Assembly: GCA_016190025.1 (NCBI GenBank)
Contig: JACPRG010000020.1
Span: 1-13,123 of the forward strand
Source: Candidatus Tectimicrobiota bacterium
GTDB taxonomy: Bacteria; UBA8248; JACPRG01
Direction of reading: 5' to 3'
DNA length: 13,123 bases
This document shows, piece after piece, positions 1-7,995 of the stretch (the first letter of the stretch is position 1; each line of letters begins with the position of its first letter). A model generated the notes under the pieces. The model was not told the DNA's origin. It saw nothing but the letters and a program-made list of their open reading frames with translations, and ran no database searches. A program made the position numbers and the translations under genes.

Positions 1-78
1 GGGCTCGACCCCACCCAACCGCCGGAGGTCCCGTTGACACGTCGCGCTTTCAGAGATGACAGCCGTGGAGGGCGCGGG

Positions 79-106
79 GGGGGGCGCTTTTCAAAAAGAA
101 CCCCCC
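79..106 (-). terminator. Hairpin just after the ubiD stop, possible 3' end of the copA-ubiD transcript
   Basis: Read on the minus strand, a run of six G, a short mismatch, then CTTTT-TG-AAAAG, a short mismatch and six or more C form a long two-part stem-loop starting about 10 nt past the ubiD stop codon. The structure is seen directly. No U-tract follows it, so it is not a canonical intrinsic terminator; it could be a Rho-independent-like stop or an mRNA 3'-stabilising hairpin. The remaining bases 1-78 show no gene I can support. Confidence 0.35.
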
Positions 107-115
107 GCACAAACG

Positions 116-1471
116 TCAGGAAATGTAGTCTTCCAGCCTGATGCGCTTCATGACCTCGGGGGGGATCTTCCCGCGCGGGGAGAAGGAGTCCAGCGTCGGC
201 TTGGCGGTGGCGTCGATGCCGACCTTGTCCACGAGCCCCTCGGTGGCGGCCGATGGGTCGAGGGAGGAGCCCGGGGCGTCCGGGATCACGAAGGCGTCCC
301 GGCTCCACTGGCACCGGGTCGCCACCGCCCAGAGCACCCGCGAGAAGTCGTTCACGTCGATGTCCTCGTCCACGACGATGACCTGCTTGAGGTAAAGCTC
401 CGCCCCGAAGGCGGCCAGCATGGCGGACTTGGGCTGGCCGGGGTAGCGCTTCTGGATGGAGACGATGAGCGTGAACGGGGCCGCGATCCGAAGGGCCGCC
501 ATGGAGGGCACGGCCGCCCGGACGGCCCTTTCCAGGTTCGCCTCCATCGGCAGGGTCGGCAGGACCAGGTGCTCGCGGTGTGGGCCCCCGAGGATGTCCT
601 GGTAGATGGCCCCCCGCCTGTGGGTAACGGCCTTGACGCGGACGACCTGCCGCTCCTTGGGCTTCGTGGCGTAGCCGTGGAACTCGGCGAAGGAGCCTTC
701 CGTCTCCCGTTCGAAGGGCAGGATCTCCCCCTCCAGGACGATCTCCGCGCGGGCCGGGACGAGAAGGTCCACGGTCTTTGCCGGGACCATCTCCAGAGGC
801 CGCTTCATGAGTCCCCCGATGACGCCCAGCTCGTCCACTTGGTAGGGGCCGATGTAGAGCGCCCCAAGCGCCCAGGCGGGATGGTTCCCCAGGGAGACGG
901 CGATGGGAAGCGCCTCGCCCAGCTCCTCTCTGCGGCTGTAGATCTCGTGGAGGTGCTTGCCGACGGTCATGAAGATGCCGAAGCGGTCGCGGCCCTTCAG
1001 CATCATCCGGTTGAAGCTCAGGTTGTAGGCGCCGCTCTCGGGGTCCTTCGCCAGGACGATGCCCGCCGTCAGGTAGGGGGCGGCGTCGGTGTCGTGATAG
1101 CGCATGAGGGGAAGGCGGGTGAGGTCCACGGCTTCGCCCTCGATCACGACCTCCTGCGCGGGGGCCGAGGCCGCGACCTTCGGGGGGATCGGGCGGTCCG
1201 CCGCCTCCTGGAAGCGCGGCAGGAGCTCCCCGGCGGGAAGGCCGAGGCTCGCGGCGATGCGCGAGCGCGAGGCGAAGCAGTTCACCACCGCGGGGAAGTC
1301 CGCCCCCCGCACCTTCTCGAAGAGCAGGACGGGGACGCGGCGCTCGGCCTCCAGCCGGGCGACCAGGGCGGCCATCTCGAAGTCGCGCGCGATCTCCCGC
1401 TTGACCCGGATGAGCTCGCCGCCGCCCCGGGCCTCCATCTCCTGCAAGAACCCCCTCAGGTCTTCCGACAT
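116..1471 (-). CDS. UbiD-family prenylated-FMN-dependent decarboxylase
   Basis: A 451-residue protein spanning the whole UbiD fold. Enzymes of this family reversibly (de)carboxylate aromatic or alpha,beta-unsaturated acids with the prFMN cofactor made by UbiX. By spacing against fungal Fdc1, the probable metal/cofactor ligands are N150, H173 and E214, and the catalytic Arg-Glu-Glu set is R155, E258 and E263 (EGSFAEFHGY). The conserved VLWAVATRC segment follows near the C-terminus. All key residues are present, so it looks active. The ATG lies 7 bp past the copA stop, with AGGGGAG overlapping that stop codon, which suggests translational coupling. No ubiX-like gene is in the window, so the cofactor must be supplied from elsewhere. 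The family is certain. The substrate is not: ubiquinone-precursor decarboxylation (UbiD proper) and catabolic aromatic-acid decarboxylation are both possible, so I give no symbol. Confidence 0.93.
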   Translation of the reverse strand: MSEDLRGFLQEMEARGGGELIRVKREIARDFEMAALVARLEAERRVPVLLFEKVRGADFPAVVNCFASRSRIAASLGLPAGELLPRFQEAADRPIPPKVAASAPAQEVVIEGEAVDLTRLPLMRYHDTDAAPYLTAGIVLAKDPESGAYNLSFNRMMLKGRDRFGIFMTVGKHLHEIYSRREELGEALPIAVSLGNHPAWALGALYIGPYQVDELGVIGGLMKRPLEMVPAKTVDLLVPARAEIVLEGEILPFERETEGSFAEFHGYATKPKERQVVRVKAVTHRRGAIYQDILGGPHREHLVLPTLPMEANLERAVRAAVPSMAALRIAAPFTLIVSIQKRYPGQPKSAMLAAFGAELYLKQVIVVDEDIDVNDFSRVLWAVATRCQWSRDAFVIPDAPGSSLDPSAATEGLVDKVGIDATAKPTLDSFSPRGKIPPEVMKRIRLEDYIS

Positions 1472-1478
1472 CGCTCCC

Positions 1479-4019
1479 CTACGAATCGGTGGACGCTTCG
1501 AGGGCCGCGGGGCGGAAACGCCGGAGCCGGAGGCTGTTCAGGAGGACCGAGACCGAGCTGAACGCCATGGCCAGGGAGGCGAACATCGGGTTCAGCAGGA
1601 CGCCGGAGAAGGGGTACAGGACGCCCGCCGCGATGGGGATGCCCGCGGAGTTGTAGGCGAACGCCCAGAAGAGGTTTTGCTTGATCGTCCGCAGGGTGCG
1701 GTGGCTGAGGCGGATGGCGTTGACGACCCCCATGGGGTCGCCGGTCATCAGCGTGATGTCGGAGGCCTCGATCGCCACGTCCGTGCCGGTTCCGATGGCG
1801 ATGCCGATGTCGGCCTGCGCCAGGGCCGGGGCGTCGTTGATCCCGTCCCCGACCATGGCCACCTTCCTTCCTTCGCCCTGGAGCTTCATGACCTCCCGGG
1901 CCTTGTCCTCCGGCAGGACCTCCGCCAGGACCTGGTCGATCCCCGCCTCCTCCCCGATGGCCTGGGCGGTCCGGCGGTGGTCCCCGGTGATCATCACCAC
2001 CTCCAGCCCCATGCGGTGAAGCTCCCGGACGGCCGCGGCGGCCGTCGCCTTCAGGGTGTCGGCCACGGCGAAAAAGCCGGCCAGCACCCCGTCCACCGCG
2101 AGGAACATGGGCGTCCTTCCTTTTTCGGTCTGGATTTCGACGGAGTGGGAGAGGCCGGAGATGTCCACGCCCTCTTCCTCCATCAGCCGCGCGTTTCCCA
2201 GCAGGACCGAGCGTCCCTCCACCCTCGCCCGGACGCCGCGGCCCGGGACGGCGAGGAAGTCCGCCGGGTCCGTGAGGGAGACTCCCCGTTCCCGGGCCTT
2301 TTGAAGGATCGCCTCTCCCAGCGGATGCTCGGAGCCCCGTTCCGCCGAGCCCGCCAGGCGCAGGACCTCGTCGGCCGTAAACCCGTTGGCCGTCACCAGG
2401 TCCGTCACCTGCGGCTGGCCTTGGGTCAGAGTGCCCGTTTTGTCGAAGATGACGGTCTGGACCCGGGAGGCCGTCTCCAGGCTCTCCCCGCCCTTGAACA
2501 GGATCCCGTTTTCCGACCCCCGGCCCGTTCCCACCAGGATGGCCGTCGGCGTGGCCAGCCCCAGGGCGCACGGGCAGGCGATGATCAGGACCGCGACGAA
2601 GTTCAGGAGGGCGAAGTTGAAGGCGGCCTCCGTGCCGAACCTCATCCAGAGGAGGAAGGTGGCGACGGCAATGCCGATCACGACCGGGACGAAGACGGAG
2701 GCGATCTTGTCGGCCAGCCGCTGGATGGGGGCCTTGTTTCCCTGCGCCTCTTCCACCAGCCGGATGATCTGCGCCAGGGCGGTCTCTTTGCCCACTTTCC
2801 GGGCCTCGAAGGTGAAGCTCCCCATCTTGTTCAAGGTGCCGCCGATCACTTCGTCGCCGGGCACTTTCTCCACGGGGAGGCTTTCTCCCGTCAGCATGGA
2901 CTCATCGAGGCTCGACCACCCCTCCCGGACGACCCCGTCCACGGGCACCTTTTCGCCGGGCCGGACGACGACGAGGTCGCCGACGCGCACTTCGTCCACC
3001 GGGATGTCCCGGCCGGTCCCGTCCCGGACCACCCGGGCCGTCTTGGGCCTGAGGCCCAGGAGTTTTTTGATGGCCTGAGACGTCCTCCTTTTCGCCAGGG
3101 CTTCCAGGAGCCGGCCCATGAGGATCAGGGTGATGATCACCGCCGCGGTTTCAAAATAGACCCGGGGCTCGACGCCGCTTCGGCGGAAGAATTCCGGGAC
3201 CAGGGTCGCGCCCACGCTGTAGAGGTAGGCCGCCGAGGTGCCCAGGGCGATGAGGGTGTTCATATCGGTCGCCTTGTGGCGCGCCGCCGCCCAGGCGCCC
3301 TGGTAAAACTGCCAGCCCCCGTAGAACTGAACGGGCGTCGTCAGGGCCCAAAGGATGTAGAAGTTTCGCAGCCACGGCGGGGCCAGGGCCGACAGGCCCT
3401 CCATGCTCCCCCAGAGAATCGAGCCCGTCAGGACGGCGGAGAGGGCAAGCTTCCACTGAAGGATGCGGATCTCCCGCTTCCGGGTCTCATCCTCCCGGTC
3501 GGCGAGTTCCCCTTCGGGCGTCTCTATCGCCCGGTAGCCGGCGGAAGCGATGGCCTCACGAAGCGCGGAAACTGAGACGAGACCCGGCAGGTAGTCCACC
3601 GCCGCCCGCTCGGTCCCGAGGTTGACGTTCGCGGAAAGAACCCCTGGAACCTCCTGGAGGGCCCGCTCGACCTTGGATACGCAGGAAGCGCAGCTCATCC
3701 CCTGGATGGGGATGACCGCCTTGGCCGAGGCGACTCCGTAGCCGATCCCCTCCACGCGCCGGATCAGGTCGGCGATGGAGAGCCGCTCGGGGTCGTACTC
3801 GATCGTGGCCCGTTCCGTCCCGAAGTTGACGGAGGCCCGGGAGACCCCCGGAAGGCTGGAGAGACCCTTTTCAACCCGGGAGGCGCAGGCGGCGCAGGAC
3901 ATCCCGGTGATGGAAAGGTCCAATCGGACGCCCCCGCCCGGGGGCGCCGCCGCAGAGACGGCCACCTGGGCGTTCTCCTGGCCGTTCATCAAGCCGGAGT
4001 CCGGCGCCTCCGTCTCCAC
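1479..4019 (-). CDS. copA: Cu+-exporting P1B-1-type ATPase
   Basis: An 846-residue inner-membrane heavy-metal ATPase that pumps monovalent copper (possibly silver) out of the cytoplasm. In order: two N-terminal HMA metal-binding domains with CxxC at C42/C45 and C110/C113; membrane helices from about residue 188; the actuator TGES at 377-380; the intramembrane CPC at 482-484; DKTGTLT with phosphoacceptor D526; the P1B-specific HP pair H565-P566; GDGINDAP at 724-731; and the last helices carrying Y789-N790 and M818 followed by S821-S822, the Cu+-type set. Length is normal for a two-HMA CopA. The start is a GTG with little Shine-Dalgarno support; an ATG ten codons downstream (3989) is an alternative. 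The gene sits upstream of the ubiD-like gene in a probable two-gene unit. No copper-responsive regulator (CueR, CsoR or CopY) is visible nearby. Confidence 0.96.
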   Translation of the reverse strand: METEAPDSGLMNGQENAQVAVSAAAPPGGGVRLDLSITGMSCAACASRVEKGLSSLPGVSRASVNFGTERATIEYDPERLSIADLIRRVEGIGYGVASAKAVIPIQGMSCASCVSKVERALQEVPGVLSANVNLGTERAAVDYLPGLVSVSALREAIASAGYRAIETPEGELADREDETRKREIRILQWKLALSAVLTGSILWGSMEGLSALAPPWLRNFYILWALTTPVQFYGGWQFYQGAWAAARHKATDMNTLIALGTSAAYLYSVGATLVPEFFRRSGVEPRVYFETAAVIITLILMGRLLEALAKRRTSQAIKKLLGLRPKTARVVRDGTGRDIPVDEVRVGDLVVVRPGEKVPVDGVVREGWSSLDESMLTGESLPVEKVPGDEVIGGTLNKMGSFTFEARKVGKETALAQIIRLVEEAQGNKAPIQRLADKIASVFVPVVIGIAVATFLLWMRFGTEAAFNFALLNFVAVLIIACPCALGLATPTAILVGTGRGSENGILFKGGESLETASRVQTVIFDKTGTLTQGQPQVTDLVTANGFTADEVLRLAGSAERGSEHPLGEAILQKARERGVSLTDPADFLAVPGRGVRARVEGRSVLLGNARLMEEEGVDISGLSHSVEIQTEKGRTPMFLAVDGVLAGFFAVADTLKATAAAAVRELHRMGLEVVMITGDHRRTAQAIGEEAGIDQVLAEVLPEDKAREVMKLQGEGRKVAMVGDGINDAPALAQADIGIAIGTGTDVAIEASDITLMTGDPMGVVNAIRLSHRTLRTIKQNLFWAFAYNSAGIPIAAGVLYPFSGVLLNPMFASLAMAFSSVSVLLNSLRLRRFRPAALEASTDS

Positions 4020-4432
4020 GGGGGCCGGCCGGCTCGGAGGGGCTTTGGAAGATGTCCTGATGGCTGGCTCTCCAGTGTGAATGAGTGAGCCTGCATGCGC
4101 GCGTTCGCGGTCGGCCTCCGCCCTCGGGACCCGAACGTCCGTCCGTCCGCCGACAACATATAAGTTAAGTATACATCGGCGGGCGAGGAAATCGCCCAGA
4201 AGGCATCAGAAATTTTCGTGCTCGGGGGGCGCGTTTTCCCTATGTCGCCAAAGGCTTTTTTCTTTGGACGCAAGGGAAAGCGAAAACGGAAGAAAGGAGC
4301 ATCCTTCTGCCTTTCAGTGATTTTTCTCCGCCCGGGGCGGCGAAACGCGCTCTTGCGAAACCCGGTTGAAAGGGCCGGCGGAAGAGGGCCTCGGGAGCCG
4401 GGGCGAAGTATCTCCTCCCCCGAGGTTCCGGG
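4020..4432. other. 413-bp intergenic region between the kinase hybrid and copA
   Basis: No convincing coding region: the open frames here lack ribosome binding sites and recognisable domains. It holds the probable copA promoter island. It also has three dyads that may help end the kinase-hybrid transcript: a 7-bp inverted repeat CCTCGGG/CCCGAGG (4389-4395 and 4419-4425) close after that gene's stop, a CCGCC/GGCGG hairpin (4328-4340), and CCAAAG/CTTTGG with a T-rich loop (4248-4267). None is followed by a U-tract in the leftward direction, so I do not call a terminator. Confidence 0.6.
4158..4173 (-). promoter_or_regulatory. AT-rich island, possible copA promoter -10 region
   Basis: A short island of almost pure A/T lies in GC-rich surroundings about 140-150 nt upstream of copA. 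On the minus strand it contains TATACT (4168-4173) and TTATAT (4158-4163), both reasonable -10 hexamers. No good -35 box lies at normal spacing, which would fit an activator-dependent promoter. I could not match a CueR or CopY operator consensus here. The role is inferred from position and composition. Confidence 0.3.
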
Positions 4433-5692
4433 TCAATGAGGTGTTCCCGCTCGTTCCTCCCGCAAAACGCGTGTGACCACCTCCCTCAAGGTTGAAAGCG
4501 TGAAGGGTTTGCACAGAAAGGCGCTGCACAGCCCGGAGAAGGCGTTTTCTTCCTCCAGGTGGCCGCTGGTCAGGATGAATCGGGCCTGGGGCTCGATCCG
4601 CCGAATGGCAAGCATCGTCTCAAGACCATCCATCCCGGGCATCGTCAGGTCCAGGAGGGTGAGATCGATTTCCGATTTCTTGTCCTGGAAGATCTTCAGG
4701 GCCTGGGCCCCGTTTTTCGCGGTCAGCGTTCCATAACCCGCCCGTTTCAGACAGAGGGAAGCCAGGTTTCGGACCACCTCTTCATCGTCCGCGATGAGGA
4801 CAACGGGCGCGCCGCAGAGCCCGTCGAGTGCCTCGGGACCGGATTCCGTCGGAAGATCGCCCGACTCTCGGGGGGCCGCAGGCAGGACGACCTCGAAGAG
4901 GAGGGCGCCCTCCGGGCTGGGGGAAACGGATATGGACCCTCCCATGCTCCCGACAATGGACTTGATCAGGGGCAAGGCCGGGTGTGCAGAAAGAGTCTTC
5001 GTTCCTCCCCGGCCATTGAGGGTTTTTCCCAGCAGCGGATTTGCGGCGGAGGGGCTCCGGGAGATCCGGATGCGCACCTTTCCCGCTGGATTGCCGTTCT
5101 TGGGGAGAGCCTCGGCCGACAGGCGAATCTGATGGCTGCCGGACCTGAGGTCCCTGGCACCCAGGAGGAGGGCGAGGATGACTTGCTTGAATCTTTTGGG
5201 GTTCGCCAGGATGGTGGGCAGGCCGGATGCGATGTGCCGGCTGAGCTTGGAGCCTTGATTGGGAAATCGGCCGAGAAAATAGACCACTTCCCAGATGAGT
5301 TGGCCGGTGTCCACCAATTCCGGGGGTTCTTCCTGGGTTTCTTGGCTCGCGAATGAGAGGAACTCATAGTTCAGCGTGGCCGCCTGGCGGGCGGATTGTT
5401 CGATGGCTTCCAGATTGCCGGCCAGGTCAAGAGGGAGGTTGGGTTCCCCCAGGGTGAGACTGGTGTAGCCCACGATGCTGTTCAAGAGATTGTTGAACTG
5501 GTGGGACAGGCTGCCCGCGAGGGTTCCCAGGTTCTGCAGACACAGGAGTTGGAAGCGATCGGACCCGGTCTGGCCGTAGGGGTCGTCCGTTTCTTCGGAG
5601 TGGTTTCGTAAAGATGTATGCCCGTTTCTTCGGCGGCCGCCGGGAGAAACCCGGACGGTCGCTCGGCCCATGCTACCCGCCTTCAGGACCAT
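4433..5692 (-). CDS. Histidine-kinase-like protein with C-terminal receiver domain, ATPase motifs lost
   Basis: A 419-residue soluble protein without a recognisable sensor domain or membrane segment. Residues 55-115 are a dimerisation/phosphoacceptor domain with the H-box SLSHQFNNLLNS, putative phospho-His H64. The usual acidic residue after the His is Q65. Residues 160-272 keep the outline of a HATPase domain but not its chemistry: the N-box reads ALLLGARDL, with A174 and G178 where Asn is expected; no DxGxG motif is present; and the G2 region reads HPALPLIKSIV rather than a Gly-rich GLGL sequence. A complete receiver follows at 297-410: D302-D303, phosphoacceptor D348 (LLDLTMPGMDG), T375 and K395. 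The ATG has an excellent GGGAGGG ribosome site. Inference: a pseudokinase or phospho-relay/phosphatase scaffold feeding its own receiver. It has no output domain and no adjacent partner kinase. Confidence 0.85.
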   Translation of the reverse strand: MVLKAGSMGRATVRVSPGGRRRNGHTSLRNHSEETDDPYGQTGSDRFQLLCLQNLGTLAGSLSHQFNNLLNSIVGYTSLTLGEPNLPLDLAGNLEAIEQSARQAATLNYEFLSFASQETQEEPPELVDTGQLIWEVVYFLGRFPNQGSKLSRHIASGLPTILANPKRFKQVILALLLGARDLRSGSHQIRLSAEALPKNGNPAGKVRIRISRSPSAANPLLGKTLNGRGGTKTLSAHPALPLIKSIVGSMGGSISVSPSPEGALLFEVVLPAAPRESGDLPTESGPEALDGLCGAPVVLIADDEEVVRNLASLCLKRAGYGTLTAKNGAQALKIFQDKKSEIDLTLLDLTMPGMDGLETMLAIRRIEPQARFILTSGHLEEENAFSGLCSAFLCKPFTLSTLREVVTRVLREERAGTPH

Positions 5693-5855
5693 GATATCCC
5701 TCCCTCTCGACGTGACCTGCTACGGATGTTTCCCCCCCGTGATCGGACCGCCTAAAGGGACCTCTAATTCTGCACAGTCGAGCGCTTCCCGTGGCTTTTC
5801 CCCATCTTAGTTCTTTCGAGGGGGAATCCCCGCGGGTCGCGCCCTTGGCCCGAGG

Positions 5856-5864
5856 TTATCCACA
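5856..5864 (+). promoter_or_regulatory. Consensus DnaA box TTATCCACA
   Basis: The exact 9-mer TTATCCACA occurs on the plus strand and runs into a small perfect palindrome, CACAG-T-CTGTG (5861-5871). A weaker relative, TTTTCAACA, follows about 25 nt further on. DnaA boxes of this sequence bind the initiator DnaA. A single good site without dnaA, dnaN or a box cluster is more likely a lone regulatory or chance site than an origin. Confidence 0.35.
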
Positions 5865-6050
5865 GTCTGTGCAGAGTTTTTCGACGATTTTTCAACAGGT
5901 AGAGAAGCAACTTTTGTGCCCGGTTCCCCCGAGACGGTTCGACGAATTCTTGTCTTGTGTTGGAGAGGTTTTGAATCAGGAAGTTAGCGCGACGGGTCTC
6001 GAGAATGACTTTAACTGATTGCAAAGAGCCTGCGGAAAGATTCAGCTTTC

Positions 6051-6072
6051 TGACGGGTTCCCGTCACTTTTT
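6051..6072 (+). terminator. Rightward intrinsic terminator: perfect hairpin plus T-run
   Basis: TGACGG-GTTC-CCGTCA forms a perfect 6-bp stem with a 4-nt loop (5 G-C or C-G pairs flank the loop side), followed by C and then TTTTT. This is a textbook intrinsic terminator for plus-strand transcription, yet the nearest annotated genes on both sides run leftward. Read leftward, the hairpin lies about 45 nt past the sulfatase-like gene's stop but is followed by GAAAGC with no U-tract, so it would be a poor terminator for that gene. Confidence 0.5.
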
Positions 6073-6110
6073 GCGTTGGAATTCCGCCGCTCAGGAGCGT
6101 CCGCTTTGTT

Positions 6111-7958
6111 TCAGGGCCACGGCCTGGGACTTCGGGCTTCCCGCGCTTGTTGATTCAGGTGCTCTTCGAGTTCCCGGGTCTGGGGTTGGCGGCCGTAGAG
6201 GTTGACCCTCTCTTGGGGGTCCGCCTCCAAGTGGAAGAGCCGCCCGTCGCGCCGAGGGGTCACCAGGAGCTTCCAGCCCTCCCGCAAAACGTAGGCGTAC
6301 CTGCCCGTGTCCGTTTCGGCCTCCCCGAAGGCTGTCCTCCGGACCGTCGAGGCGGGAAACGAGCCGTTTCTGGAAACGAGACTGCGACCCTGGACCCCGG
6401 GGGGGATGGGAATTTTCAGCAGGTCCAGAAGCGTGGGCAGGAGGTCCACTTGCTCGGCGATCCCTTCCACGGTCCGGCCCTTCGGCCACAGAGAGGGCTG
6501 CCAGAGGATGAGGGGGATGCGGAGGAGGTCTTCCCACAGGGTGCCTCCGTGCCCGTATTCCCCCCCGGCGCCGAATTTCTCCCCGTGGTCGGCCGTCAGA
6601 ACGACCATGGACCGGTTGAGCCAGCCCAGCGCCTTCAGCTTGCCCAGGATGCGCCCCATCTGGTCGTCCACGAAGCGAAGGGCCCCGTCATAGCGGGCGA
6701 TCTCGTTCTGAAGCGCCCGGGGATCGGAGTCGGTGCCTTTCCTGCAGAACTCCGGGCCGGCGTATCCGGGGTCGAACATCCGGTGATAAGGGGGAGGAAG
6801 ACAGCGGGGCCAATGGAGGTCGTGGAAGAAAAGGAACAGAAAGAAGCGGTTTCGTTCCGGGTCATAGTCCGGCCGGGACGCCGCGTGATCGATGTAGCCC
6901 AGGACCTTGTCCGTCAACCGATCGGCCTCTTCCATCGGGCGCAGCCCGAGAATACGGACCAGGACGTCGTTTTTTTTCGTGTCCAGCCATTTCAACCCTT
7001 CGGTCGCGCTGGGAAGCGTCGCCGCCAGCTTGAGCCAAAGGAACAGCTGCTGGACGCCCGCTCTCCGGAAAGGCTGCTCCTCCCAGGCGCTGTACAGGTA
7101 GTCCGTTCCACGGTCGAAGTTGTGGCGCCCGTCGATGAACCAGTGGCTGGTGAAAAAGGCCGTGTTGTAGCCCTCTTTTTGGAGGACCTCTGTCAGGAGC
7201 CGGCCGCCCTCGGGGAGGGGCTCTCCCAGGCGCAGGAGGCCGTGGCCCGAAGGGTACCGGCCGGTCAGGAGGGAGGCCACGGTCTGGGAGGTCTCGTTGG
7301 AGTTGGCCCGGAAACCGGTGAACCGGATCCCCTCTCGGGCCAGCCGGGAGATCAGCGGCGAGGTCTCCCGGGCGTAGCCGTACGCCTGGAGGTGGTCGGA
7401 GCGCAGGGTGTCCACTACGATGAAGAGCACGTGGGGGGAGGCTTCCCCGCTGCGGGCGATCTTCCGGAGCGGGCCCTTCCGGATGAAGTCCTCGTAATCG
7501 TGCGGGACGGAGGGAAGCTGTGAGATCCCCCAGCCCGCCCATGCCAGCAGGAGGCCGCCCGGAACGAGGGCCGCCAGGCGCAGCGTCCCGGGGGACCGCC
7601 CGGCCAGCAGCCGGAACGCGCCGGCGAAAAGAGCGGCCGCGGCCGGGACCACGAACATCAGCGAGCGGGCCGCGATCACCACCAGGCTGAGGGCGAGGAA
7701 GGTGGAGAGGAACAAGGCCGGGTCCAAACTCCCGGATTTTTCGGAGGCCCGGCCGCGCGCGGTCCGCAAGGCGATCCGCCGTCCCAGCCAATAGACGAAG
7801 GCCGCGAAGGGAAGATTCAGCAGGGTGGAAACGAAAAGGTAGTTGACTCCGTCGGCCCAGACCGAATTCGCGAGGCCGTAGTTCCAGAGGACGAGGCGGC
7901 TCGCCTCGATGATCCCCAGGGCCAGAGAAACGGCCGCGCATCCCGCCGCGCGAATCAC
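6111..7958 (-). CDS. Membrane-anchored sulfatase / alkaline-phosphatase-superfamily hydrolase or transferase
   Basis: A 615-residue protein. About the first 150 residues hold four or five hydrophobic segments (near 7-26, 38-60, 80-118, 126-146), so the catalytic domain from residue 175 should face the periplasm. Catalytic-domain signs are HVLFIVVDTLRSDHL (metal ligand D183), ANSNETSQTVASLLTGRYP, H382, the YDGALRFVDDQMG helix, TADHGE (D457-H458) and GHGG (H470). The sulfatase C/S-x-P-x-R motif that is matured to formylglycine is absent. T223 is at the nucleophile position, as in Thr-using relatives such as LtaS- and EptA-type phosphotransferases. Whether it hydrolyses a sulfate or phosphate ester or transfers a phospho-group cannot be read from sequence. 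The GTG start lies 37 bp after the preceding gene's stop, with a G-rich but poor ribosome site. Probably the last gene of a five-gene leftward unit. Confidence 0.88.
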   Translation of the reverse strand: MIRAAGCAAVSLALGIIEASRLVLWNYGLANSVWADGVNYLFVSTLLNLPFAAFVYWLGRRIALRTARGRASEKSGSLDPALFLSTFLALSLVVIAARSLMFVVPAAAALFAGAFRLLAGRSPGTLRLAALVPGGLLLAWAGWGISQLPSVPHDYEDFIRKGPLRKIARSGEASPHVLFIVVDTLRSDHLQAYGYARETSPLISRLAREGIRFTGFRANSNETSQTVASLLTGRYPSGHGLLRLGEPLPEGGRLLTEVLQKEGYNTAFFTSHWFIDGRHNFDRGTDYLYSAWEEQPFRRAGVQQLFLWLKLAATLPSATEGLKWLDTKKNDVLVRILGLRPMEEADRLTDKVLGYIDHAASRPDYDPERNRFFLFLFFHDLHWPRCLPPPYHRMFDPGYAGPEFCRKGTDSDPRALQNEIARYDGALRFVDDQMGRILGKLKALGWLNRSMVVLTADHGEKFGAGGEYGHGGTLWEDLLRIPLILWQPSLWPKGRTVEGIAEQVDLLPTLLDLLKIPIPPGVQGRSLVSRNGSFPASTVRRTAFGEAETDTGRYAYVLREGWKLLVTPRRDGRLFHLEADPQERVNLYGRQPQTRELEEHLNQQAREARSPRPWP

Positions 7959-7995
7959 CGCCCCCCGCCTTCGCGTCCGGGGCGCTCCGCCTCTT

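Larger units (their letters stand above)
5693..6110. other. 418-bp intergenic region with a DnaA box and a rightward terminator
   Basis: This stretch is visibly less GC-rich than the flanking enzyme genes. It must hold the promoter of the kinase hybrid on its left part, though I see no clear -35/-10 pair. Two small overlapping frames (plus 5791-6018, 75 codons with a GTG start; minus 5764-6024, 86 codons) show no domain and no good ribosome site, so I do not call them genes. The notable contents are the DnaA-box-like site at 5856 and the intrinsic terminator at 6051, listed separately. A small RNA read rightward is possible but unproven. Confidence 0.5.

Noticed and set aside
56..3575. Very long plus-strand open frames opposite ubiD and copA (501 and 823 codons)
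   Set aside because: They are antisense shadows produced by high GC. The minus-strand proteins carry complete family motifs, while the plus-strand translations are Arg/Gly/Pro-rich low-complexity sequence without domains.
4020..4432. tRNA or small structured RNA in the copA upstream gap
   Set aside because: No T-loop GGTTCGA-type motif with a matching acceptor stem could be found, and the hairpins present are short and independent.
5850..5900. Replication origin
   Set aside because: One consensus DnaA box and one weak relative are too few, and no dnaA, dnaN, gidA or rnpA-type neighbours are present.
5764..6024. Small frames of 86 (minus) and 75 (plus) codons in the 5693-6110 gap
   Set aside because: They overlap each other, have no recognisable domain and no convincing ribosome binding site. 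The plus frame keeps slight interest only because a terminator follows it.
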